From Cycas panzhihuaensis (taxonomy: Eukaryota; Cycadophyta): DNA of 64,000 bases. The notes under the pieces are model-generated. The model was given only the letters and a program-made list of their open reading frames with translations, was not told the origin of the DNA and did not search any database. Shown here one piece after another: positions 37,724 through 48,223 of this stretch. Position 1 is the first letter of the stretch. Each line of letters starts with the position of its first letter. The stretch lies in assembly GCA_023213395.1 (NCBI GenBank), contig CM041465.1:243481741-243545740 (forward strand), in the 5' to 3' direction. Both the position numbers and the translations under genes were made by a program.

Positions 37724-39990
37724 ATGCGCCGTTTCTCTCGTCGTCATGCGGTCTACCCCTTTGTTAGAAGACCCCGAGTATAGCCTTCTTGCCTCGTCGG
37801 ATCCTGATCCGACTATGGAAGGTAACTCTTCCGATTGGACCTATCCCGCCTTGCTATGGAAACCCAAGCTCTTCCTTCATTATTCCCGAGTCCACCCAAG
37901 AGGGTGACTCCTTTACTACCCGATCGATCAACACCTTTCTTGTGCTCCCCATCCTTCTACCCACGCCTGTAGAGGGATCCGTTCCTCCCGAGGATTGCAC
38001 GCGCTGGGCGATTTTATGAGGAACCTTCGGATGGACATGCCTTGTTCGAGGTCCCGATCACCTCTTATGGGTATGTGGGGACTCCTCCGTTGACGTGCTT
38101 GAGGCTCTTGACGGATGCCGCTGCAAGATGCTCTCAACCACGTCCCGAATGGCTTGAGGGTGTCCTGCGCAGGGAGCCTCTTCCTCCTCCTGCTCTTCCC
38201 CTCACGCTTCATCCTCGTCCGCCTTTCCCGTGACAACAAACCCTTTCGTGCCTCACGCGTCGCCCCATTCGTTTCTCGCAATGGGGGCACGTGTGGCACC
38301 TTCCATCCCTTATCAAGGCCCTAATGCCTTAGGGCCTTCTCACTGCATGTCTGTCCCTCAACGGGGTTAGCATACCCGTTCCCGATCCAACTAATGTGCC
38401 GCCTCCCAATCCGGCACATGCCGCCTCCTAGTAGGCCTAGGCCGCCTGCTAGCCTTCCACCGGTCGGTGGGATTCGTTCCCACGCATCCTCCAACCAGCG
38501 TTGGTGCTTCTTTCTACGTTCCCCGGTATACTTCTCAACCTTGGGGCGGGGTAGGGGAAGCCGCCTCCTGCTTATGGGATGGATCCACTACACCCATACG
38601 GAATGGCCCCACCTACGGGTGGCCGTATGGGCGTAACCTGCCCGCATCCCTCTTGTCCGCCATCCAATGCGGTTCCATCCGTTGGCAAGCGGAATCGACT
38701 CCTTCCAAGGCGCCCTTTTTCCCGCCCCTTGTCGCCAAGGGGTGGTTCTCAAGGAGGATGGGTGTCCTACCCCATCCGCCTCCTTCAGCGCCACCTACTT
38801 CGATGTTCGTTGATCCTACTTCGAGCAAGGGCGCCGCTTCGTGGACTTTAGGTCAACCCCTCTCTCGGTTGAGGCGTTGCGAACCAACTTGCCGCCTCAT
38901 CCTCCCGAGGTTCCTAGATTCGATGGGACTTCGTCAAGAAGACCCGTGAGCATGTCCGTAGTTTCTACATGGCATGCATCGATTCATCGGGCTTACGACC
39001 ATATTCTGATGAAACTCTTTCCTCGATCCTTGCAGGGTGACGCCCTTAAATGGTTTTATCGCCTCGCCCACCCGCCTATTCATTCCGGAATTGGTGGGCG
39101 AGTTCATCAATTACTTTGATGTAGCTTCGCCCATTCGAGAGCGGATGAAATCCCTTCTCTCGCTCAAACAAGGTCACGATGAGATGAATCGTGACTTTGT
39201 GCGGCGATTCCACGATCCGCCCACTCCACCAAGGCGACTTTGCCCGAGGAGTCAAGCGGACTGTTTGTCAATGCACGCCGTCCGAAGTCCACGTGGAAGT
39301 CCTCGAGATGGGGCGACCACGTGTGATTCCGCGATCGCCAAGTGCTTGGCGTTGGAGGCTATTGAGATCCAAGCCGGTCTCAAGAAACCTCTTAAGCCCT
39401 CACAACGCCGTGAGGCACCACCCCTACCAAAGACACTAAACCTTCTCGGTACCGACGGTCTTCCTCTCATCCTACCGAGAGGACCTTAGATCCCCTCACC
39501 TCGCTCATACGCCTGCTCGAGCGTACGATGAAGGAGCTCAAGCTTCAAGGTCCTTCGTCTCCTACTTCAAACAAACAAGTCCAACAAACTACCCAAGCTC
39601 CTCTTCCCAGGAATGGGAACGCCCAGTCCTCCCAAGCGAGAAGGTCTGACCCTCCGCTTGAGAAGAAGTGGTGTTCCATTCATGGGGATTGCTTCCATGA
39701 CGATTCACGCTAGGGCCCGGATCCAAAGGATGCCCCTCGACGCGATTCCTCTCCCAAACGGGCCTCAAGGCCTAATCTAGACCAACCTGTTCACAAGGAT
39801 CCGTTCCCTAAACATGGGGAACGTGATCGCAACCCCCAAACCAAGAACAACCATAACCGAGGAAGATCACCTGATCCCCGCCCTTCCCGCGACAAAGGGA
39901 AGGGCGCCCGGAACTCTTCTTCCTCTTCTCGTTCTCCTGGCCGCCGTACTCGCCTTCACGACCGGAATAGGGGAAGAAGGTGATTCGCTT
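37724..39990 (+). pseudogene. gag: gag of element I, frameshifted
   Basis: The start at ATG 37724 (M-R-R-F-S) matches A and O. The protein is scattered over three frames by small indels. Recognisable parts include the Pro-rich N-terminal half (37789-38900), the gag domain at 38841-39330 (frame pieces with MDFRSTPLSVEALRTNLPPH and LKQGHDEMNRDFVRRFHD), and the zinc-knuckle-like motif at 39665-39715, reading WCSIHGDCFHDDSR and then a stop where A has Cys. A spacing of C-x2-H-x4-H-x4-C is unlike the usual C-x2-C-x4-H-x4-C knuckle and fits Tat-like Gag. Counterparts in A show that the original frame was continuous. Confidence 0.85.
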
Positions 39991-42900
39991 GAAGCAACTC
40001 CGACTTCCGCCCTTACGCGATCTCAAACTGCTAAGGAAGCGGCGGGAGCTGCCAGTTCTTCCGTTCCTTCCGATCCCCTTCCGGAGACCCTTCCTCCGGA
40101 AATCCTCTTTCCCCAAGGCTATTCCCTGCGCCCGGTCGTTACGACTTTCAAGGGCACTTACCCAACCCAGCGGGAAGGGTAAACCCTTCTCCGTCGTGGG
40201 ACGAGCTCCATACTGGCCGCAGGAATGTCCTTGATGGACGCTCGAGGAGTTGTCCCGAGCACGGCCCTCCTCTGGAAGCTTTAGGATCGGAGATGTGCTG
40301 TCACGCTTTGGGCGTCGCCCAAGGTGGCGGACCCACTATTTCCTTCGATCCTAAGGATCTTCCTCCCGCCGGTGAACGGAACGTCGGTGGAACTTCCCAT
40401 TCACCATCACGATCGACACGCTGATTGTACCCTCAAGAACTGCTGTCGACAACGGCTCTTACATCGATGCCATGCCCTTGCGTGTTATGCAAGAGCTTGG
40501 TATCTCCGCCTGGAACCTGCCTCGGCGATGCAGGGTATGACGGAGCGAGAAGACCCCTCTCGGATCCGTCGCGATCCCGCTCACCCTTGGGGCAAACTGC
40601 TCGCCGATGTTGTAGTCCTCGGCGTTGGCGTGGATTACAACCTCCTTCAGGTCGCCCATGGCTCGACCAAATGGGAGCCGTGTGTTCGACCCTTTGGGGA
40701 TACTTAAATTGGTCCATGACGGACGAATGAGAGTGGTTCCCGTGAACGCCCTTTTTCCAAACAAACTCGTTATGCCAATTCGGAAACCAAGGTTCACCCA
40801 CTCACGCCTCGGCTTGTTCAATTGGTATACCCAATCCGTCAGAAGAAGATCCCACATCTTCCCTTCCTAGTCTCGCACGTTTTGCCCCTATTGGCGTCGG
40901 GAGTTATGGGTACCTTGCTTCGTTCAGCGATGATGAATCGTTTGACGGAGACGAGGGTTGTCTCCACCCCATTTCTTTCCTTCGCGCCAATAGGTCGCAC
41001 TGCCTCGCCTAGACCCTCATCTGGAACCTCTCTCGTTGGTGAGACTAGCCCCTCGTGCGTGTCACACACCATCGCTCGTGCTGACCCGCCTGCCGCCAGT
41101 TCTTCTTTTTCATTACCCCCCGTAGGTGATGGTTTTGAGGAATTGCCTTCCTCCTCGAGGAGCCTCTTTCCTGGTTTTCCTTGATTTCCATGAAGGAGTT
41201 GAGCGATCCGATGATCACCCCGGTCACGTTGCTCCTTTCCCTTCTAGCGCTTCTTCTACTCGAAATAAGGTCATCCATGGAGTGGACTATTTCGAGGATG
41301 ATGAAGCCTCACTGAGCACTGGCGGGCCTTGCACCTAATCGCCTTTCCGGTCACCACCTCGGTCACCGGAAGATCCTTGCGATCGGATCCACGCCGATCC
41401 GATCCCTCCTATTCCTCCTCCTCCTGTTGATCTTGCCCTCTTCACTTTGAAGAGGGCAATGCCATGTGCATGGGGAATTCAAGACGTAGTCTTGGCCCCG
41501 CAAGGTCATTAGGGTTGGGGCGAATGCTCTCGATGAGATTAGGGAATATTCCCTTACATTCCGTGAATTTGAGACATTTTCGCGTGGGATTATGTCGACA
41601 TGAAGGGAATCGACCCTCGATTGTCACCCATAACCTCACCACCCTTCCCTGGCGCGCCTGCCCTGCGGCGCCAGCGATCCTCTTCACCCAAGCTCTGCCG
41701 TCGAGATGGAGGTTGAAAAGCTCGGATCTTGAGCTTGTTACTTCTATTGATTACCCTAAGTGGGTCTCTAATATTGTTCCGTTGCCAAAAAGAACAGGCA
41801 ATCCGTGATATCGTCGATTTCGCGATATCAACAACGCTTGTCCTAAGGACAATTTCCGCTACCCTTCTTAGATCAAATCATTGATCGCACCACGGATTCA
41901 AGTGATGTCCTTAATGGACTGGCTTCATAAACCAAATTCAGATTTCCCAAGACCGCCATAAGGCGGCCTTCACTACTCCTGGGTACCTTCGCCACAAGGC
42001 GATGCCCTTTGGCCTTAAAAATGCAGTGCTACATATCAAAGAGCCATGCACTTCATCTTCCACGATCTCATCAACGACACGTTGGAGGTCTTCATGGACG
42101 ATATGATGGGTCTTTCTCGTGAGAGCCCATCACCCTTCCGACTTGCGTGCCATCTTCTCACGATGCCGCGAGTATCACGCCGATCTTAATCCGCTCAAAT
42201 GTGTGTTTTAGTCACCGGGTAAACTCCTTGGGTTCCTTGTATCCAAACAAGGAATTCGGATCGACCCCGACAAAGTCGTGGCGATCCTCGACATCCGCCT
42301 CCTAGAACTCAGCGGCGGATCAAGTCGTTTCTAGGTAGGCTCGGTTTCCTTAGCGCTTCTAGGCGACTACCGTGAATGCTAAACCCCTTACGAACTGTTG
42401 AAGAAGGGAGCTCCTTTGCCTGGTCCGACAAGACCCAAAAGGCCTTGAAGGACTCAAGGAAGCCACGGCTTCCGCCTCCTACGTTGGCGCCCCGACTTGA
42501 TAGGCCCTACGTTTTGTCTACGTCGGGGACGGATGAGTCCATGGGCGCGATGCTCGCTCAGGAGGATGACTCAGAACCGAGAGCTATATACTTCACTTCA
42601 TCGATCGTGCCCTTGTGGTCCGAATTTAACTATTCCCCTCGAGAAGGAATGTCTCTCCTTGGTCTACGCGACCAAGAAGTTTAGGCATTACTTGCTTTGA
42701 TACTACCAAGGTGATCATTCAATCAGATCCCTTGAGATACTTACTAACTCGTTCGGACTTGACGGTAGGGTAATGGGTCGTTTGTCCTACTCCAAGAATT
42801 TGATCTCCTTATCGTTAACCGGAAATCAAAGAAGGGCATGATAGTGGCCGAGCAACTTGCAGACACCCCTATCCCTAACTCCTTTGATACTCCTGTTGAT

Positions 42901-44190
42901 GACTCTCTCCCCGATGAGTCTATCCTGACGATCCGGGGAGTTCGTCCCTATCCACTCACCGACAATGAGTGGTACGGTGACATAGTGCGGTATCTCACCT
43001 GCAATACCGCCCCGACACTAGTAACAAAGTTAAATCTCGCATCCGGACTTCTGCTCGGCAATACCTCCTTGTGGACGAGGTATTGTACAAGAGGTCCTTC
43101 GATGGGATCCTTCTCCGCTGCGTCACCGACGGCCGACCGGTGCCGCGAATGCCACCACCGGCATTTGTGGGGTCACTTTGGGGCCGCCCATGGCTCAGAG
43201 GATCCTCCGTATGGGCTACTTTTGGCCATCTCTTTTTAAAGACGCCCACGCCTTTGTGCTGAAATGTCGGCGATGTCAAGAGCATGCCAACATTTCCCAT
43301 GTGCCTTTCGAGACTTTGCACCCTATTGTTTCGCCATGGCCTTTCGCTCAGTGGGGATTAGACCACATTGGGGCTATTTCCCCGCCTTCGTCGTCGCAGC
43401 ACAAGTTCATCTTGACTGCCACGGAGTATTTCACCAAATGGGCGGAGGCCATCCCTTTGATCACTACCCCTGGCAAAACGATTGCCACATTCATCTATCA
43501 GCACATCATTTGCCGCTTCGGGATTCCGGACGTCACGACACTGACAATGGAACCCCTTTTGTAATAAGGAGGTGGATGAGCTTTGAGAAGTTTAAAATCT
43601 CCCATAAGACTTCCTCTCCTTACTACCCTCAGGCAAATGGCCAGGTGGAGTCTTTTAACAAGACTCTTATCAACATTCTCAAGAAAACCGTCGGTCGATC
43701 CCAAAGGGATTGGCACCTTCAGCTGCCCTCCGCCTTATGGGCTTATCGTGCTCCGTCTCCGCCACGGGAATGACCCCGTTCTCCCTGGTCTACAGGACTG
43801 AGGCGGTACTCCCATTGGTGGTGGAGCTTCCTTCCTTGCGAGTCTCCCTTCGAGGTTTCATCGACGATGAGTCGATCCGCTGCACGCCTTTCGGACCTTG
43901 AAGCTGTGGATGAGAGACGCTTAGCCGCCTATCGGGCTAACCTAGCATCCAAAGCCTGCTCACAAAGGGCCCACGATAAACACTGCGTTCCGCCCTTTGT
44001 TTCTGGGGACTATGTCCTCAAGCTCGAATATCTCCATGACCGTTTGACCAAATTCCAACCGGTGGGTTGGTCCTTTTGTCATTATCGAATCTCTCGATAA
44101 TGGTGCCTATAGGATAGCCACCCTGGAGGGGCTTGAATTTGAGAAAGCGTTAATGGGATGTTCCTTAAGAAGTTTTACGCTTGACCCTTG
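39991..44190 (+). pseudogene. pol: pol of element I: protease, RT, RNase H, integrase (frameshifted)
   Basis: Domains appear in Ty3/Gypsy order. The protease is at about 40430-40510 (DNGSYIDAMPLRVMQELG). The RT begins near 41700 with LVTSIDYPKWVSNIVPLPK, and its active site near 42085-42110 reads LEVFMDDMMG. The first RNase H is at 42490-42700 (DESMGAMLAQEDDSEPRAIY). The integrase zinc-binding region lies at about 43140-43290, its core at 43310-43680 (WGLDHIGA, then D-N-G-T-P-F, then ANGQVESFNKTL), and a C-terminal part with a GPF-like module runs to about 44190. Many 1-2 base shifts break it. Together these enzymes would copy the RNA and insert the cDNA. Confidence 0.88.
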
Positions 44191-44890
44191 ACGATCCCTC
44201 GCCACGCCTCCGAACGAGCCTAAACTACCATCTTAGGTTGTCCCCATTCTTCCCGGCCGCGTGTAGAATGGCTATTTAAGATGGACCCCGCTTTGTCTCT
44301 CGGTTCGTCAGCGGAACCAGCGTTCCGTATCCTCTTGGGAACCTTGGTCCTCTCGCTTGGGCATCTCCCAACCGGGAGGACGCTTGGGGGCATTGTTGCC
44401 CCTCTTTCCTGTCTGGCGTTTCCTTCGCATATCCCGCTATGCTCTCCTGCAGACATGTATCTTGATCACCTTCCTAACCTCACACCTCCATGTCGTCCCG
44501 CTCACGTGGTGTGTGTGCCCCTAGGTGTGTGGTTTTACATGGCAGGAGACGCGTGCCTCATACTATAAAATGTTCATAACATGAATCACCTACTACGCAA
44601 CATAACACTCACCCCATGCATATATACATATCAAAGTCATGTCATCATACATCACAGGAAGCTTGTCCTTGGGGGTACAATCATATGGTCCTATATATGA
44701 CCCCTTGGAGGCCCGTGCTTTCCTCCGCCAAGCTATCCATCCATGTTCATCTGCTATGGCCATACAGGTTACCTCATTGCTAGGTCCTCCTACCCTTGAC
44801 GGCCACCTGTTGTCTGTTTTCTAAGTGTTGCCTTCATCACTGATCATCTGCTTGGATTTTGTGTCACCTATGTCTGCCTACATCTTTCTG
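44191..44890 (+). other. Non-coding spacer between integrase and second RNase H in element I
   Basis: The first ~550 bases align to 51720-52440 of O. The next ~100 bases lead directly into the second RNase H region. The antisense gene seen in O (52496-54421) is missing here. No open frame in it is convincing. Confidence 0.7.
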
Positions 44891-45275
44891 CCCATGGCCT
44901 TGGTAACCCAGACCTTCAAGTGCGTGGATTCTCATGACCCTTCTGGTTATGATCTCCTCCGCTCTGGGATCTTCCTCCCGGAGGCTACCAACAATGAAGC
45001 CGAGTATCTGTGTCATCGAAGCCCTCACCGATGCTCTCCGTTTCCATCACGGACCCATTGTTTTGCTTTGTGACTCTCAAGTTGTGGTGTCTCATCTCAC
45101 CCAGTTCTACCAGGTGCGATGCCCTCACTTGAGGACTCTTGCTTCTACTGCCAGATCCCTCTGGCGTTTCTCTTGTTGATATCCAAGATATCCCTCGGGC
45201 TCTCAATGCTGAGGCGGATAGCCTTGTTCACCTCATCCTTGAGCGCTTTGTCTCGCCTGGCGTAGTCCACGAGTC
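44891..45275 (+). pseudogene. Second (archaeal-type-like) RNase H of element I
   Basis: Frame pieces show SGIFLPEATNNEAEY, IEALTDALRFHHGPIVLLCD with SQVVVSHLTQFYQV, and ALNAEADSLVHLILERF. These are the N-N-E-A-E-Y, C-D-S-Q and A-E-A-D-x-L signatures of the additional RNase H typical of Tat-like plant elements. It is distinct from the Gypsy RNase H at 42490-42700. The first catalytic segment (D-G) is not evident; the start is scrambled relative to O (55677). Its position after integrase is unusual. It would help remove RNA from the DNA hybrid. Confidence 0.78.
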
Positions 45276-45651
45276 TTGCTTGTCCTTCCCGTCGCCCAAG
45301 CCTCGGTAGTTAGTCGCCTCCATGATCTGCCGCCGCACCTCCGAAAGCGGGTTGCTAACGAGGTAAAACTATGGTACCCACCATTTGTTCCCCATGTGGT
45401 CCTGCATGCTCCTTTGCATTCATTGTGGTGGGGCACCCCCTACTGTCTCTTTCTCCCGATCGGTTTCGGTGGCTCATGGCGGCCCTATGTTGTCTCCACC
45501 GCTTTCAGATCCACAGCGTTCGCCACGACACTCGCCGGCACCCTTGCCTCGATCCGATCTTGATTGATATATCTATATACATGTACTCTTGACGGTTGTG
45601 TTGCCGGCGTCGCCATCGCCGGGCTTCGGCGGCGAGGCTCTGCCGAGGCGA

Positions 45652-48218
45652 TGTTTCCGGCCCGGAATGGATACTGGAATCAAACTCGGGTAAGTGCGGT
45701 ATGTCTCTAGCATTATCATCACTTTTATGTACCTTGATTATGCGCTTACATATATGCATGCGTATGACTTTGTGGGAGGCCTGGTCGTCGTCTACATCTA
45801 TGTTTAGCCTATAACGACTATAGCGGGGCACACTCTTAGCGAGTGTGGCACCTTGGTAACCGTATTACTTCGCATCGCCCTCCTCTCTCACGGACCCACG
45901 GGTTTGCGCCACCTCCACCCGTGTGATGTCTCATCGTCGCTTGGTTAGCTTGCCACCTCATTTGGGGGCCTATTTCTGCTCCCGTGGGCCCGTTTCTTGG
46001 CTTGTTTGCTCCCGGGTGGGTGTTTTAGTTGTCCTTTAGCCTTTTCGGCCGTTTGCCCCCAGCCTGGACCGGTTGGCGGGCCCCATTTGTGTCTCCTGGT
46101 GCATCTGCCGTAATCTTGGCAGGCCAGTGATCTTGTGATCTGCATTTGGAATTTCAGCGATGCATTTGGAATATTCATGATAGCTAAAATTTCCATGATC
46201 TGTTGTCTCTGTTTGTTTTTAAAATCCGGTGGCAATTTCGCATTTATTGAAGCGCCACGTGGTTCGCCTTTTTCCCTTCGGTAGTGCCTATTCGCGTACT
46301 TTAGGGTTTTGCTTTAGTACTTAAGCATCTTTTGGGACTTTTTTTGGATCTTTTTTACTCACTTTTGGAAGTTACTCTCAAGAAAACTCTCTCTTGCTCT
46401 GCTTTCTGCTTTTCTGCTGTCCGGACTGCACTCTTCATACGGCCTTGACTCTCCTTCGGCTCGGTTGAAACATTCTCTCAACCCCTCAAGCGCCTTGGAG
46501 AGGGCTCCTTTGAAGTGGTTTCTAGCCGGTCTCTATCCAGGCAGTCCATGAGCCCTACGTTTGCAGGAGTTGTCCATCATACTGTGAGTGGTCTCAAACC
46601 CGCCTGCTCCAGATCTGGGCAGTTTTCCAGCCCTCCTTCATTGTCCTTTGGCTGAGGCAAGCCCCTTGCCTCTTCCTCCCAGGTACTCTTTACTTTTTTG
46701 TTAAGTTCTTTGCAATATTCTTGCTCCAGCTCATTTGTTCATGTTTGTTGCTTGAAGTTTGATCCTCTTTCCTTTGTGAGAGCTGCTGTTCCACTTTCTC
46801 TTGTCTCTTACTGCGTTTCTTTGTCCAAAGCAAGGCGTGAGGGTTGCATAGGCGGTGGGAGAGGAGCTGGGTGGATACCGTACCACCTTCTTCGCTTCGG
46901 AAGTGGCACCAAGCCCTCCAAAGCTTCCTCTCGCCTCATGTTGCTCTTGGCCATCTAAACAAGGGTTTAGAGACTCAGGTGCCCAAACCAGTGACATCAC
47001 GAGTTGCCACTGATTTGGGACCCCTTGCTCAGTTTGGGAATCATTCGTAGTTCTCAACTACCATTCATTGGCTTTGCCTTTGCTCCCGGTTACGGTTTGC
47101 TCCCGTAGCATCCGGTTCCCGTGGGTGTCTTTGGGTCTTTCTTGCCCCTTCTTGCGGTAGTTTTCCGGCCTTGAGTCTTGACTTTCTCCTCGCTGCCCGT
47201 GGCTCTTGGGGAGAGGTTTGGGCACCATTTGGGCGGTAGGCCACTCAGAGGCTTACGTTGCTGTTTCCTTCGATTCGGATCGTTCTTCTTTGGTCTTTTC
47301 CTTATTGGAGTAAGATTGATGCATGTACATTTAGACTCTCGTTTATGTTGTTAGACATATATTGCTAGATCTTTGTGTTGCATATAGGTGTCTCCCCTCC
47401 GCAGGAGGGACACCGTTGTTGCTTACAGTACTCGGGACGCGGAGAACGTTGCGTTGCCCCTTCCACCGTAAGCGTCCCTTGCATGTGTCATATTTTATGC
47501 TATCTCATTTGCTAGTTAGCGTTTCTTTCCTTCCTTGATTATCGCATTTACTTTTCCTGGGGAAGGTAAGGAAGCCCCTGCTCGCTCGCCGCTACATTTC
47601 ACATCCCAGACTGCTGCGAGTGGTTGGGTGCTCCTCAGGAAGGCTCGCCATCTCTCACGCCTTCGGCCCAGGTGCACGCTTTGTCCCCCCTTCGCACCCC
47701 TTGCTTTTTTACCTTTTATTCCTTTCCTAGTAATTAGAACATCGAAAGATTAAAAGGAAAATTGCCTTTTGTATTGGTTTGCAATTTGTTTGCCTTGTTG
47801 CATGTACTTTTGCTATTCGTAGGAAAGGTTGTAGGAGTCTTCTTCTCCCTTACCCTTCCTCCCTCTTCCTTAGTAGCAGCTCTTGCTTCACTTGTCAGCT
47901 CGTATACAGGTTAGTTTGCATAGGATTGTTCTTGGCCTATCCTTGTTAGGTTCTTTCTCTCTCCTTCGGCCACCCAAGGGTGGGAGGGGCCTACTCCCGT
48001 GTCAACCCGGGTTCGTCCTCACGTATCTTCGCCTTCGCTCAAGGTGGTGAAGGGTCACCCAAGAGTAGCCATACTCCATTGCGGATCCCGAACTCGCTCC
48101 CACAAGACGGGCGCCTGCGTGGTAGTTGCTTGCCTTGTAGGTTCCACTTCCTACCGTTTCGTCACCATCTCTCCCCTGCGCCTATCAGTCAGGCGGTTAT
48201 CCCGTAGCAGCGCGTCCA
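45652..48218 (+). repeat. 3' LTR of element I (2567 bp)
   Basis: It starts TGTTTCCGGCCCGG and ends CGCGTCCA, followed by the duplication CCTTG. It aligns to 35040-37559 along its full length. It is preceded by a purine-rich stretch, GAGGCTCTGCCGAGGCGA, where O has GGTTCGAGGCTCTACTGCC and a G run. Confidence 0.94.
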
Positions 48219-48223
48219 CCTTG
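48219..48223. repeat. Target-site duplication CCTTG, right of element I
   Basis: This is the partner of 35035-35039. Confidence 0.93.

Larger units (their letters stand above)
35040..48218 (+). mobile_element. Element I: large-LTR Ty3/Gypsy (Tat-like) retrotransposon nested in O (13.2 kb)
   Basis: LTRs (35040-37559 and 45652-48218) have TG...CA ends, and the duplication CCTTG lies on both sides. The order is gag, protease, RT, RNase H, integrase and a second RNase H. It is GC- and CpG-rich compared with O and lacks O's antisense gene. LTR pairs share runs of 100 bases or more without change, so the insertion looks young. Yet every gene is frameshifted, mainly in GC-rich spots (see findings). 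Confidence 0.95.

Noticed and set aside
37259-37747. 162-codon minus-strand frame
   Set aside because: It runs across the end of the I LTR into the leader and gag start, opposite to the gag. It has no recognisable domain and no counterpart open frame in A or O.
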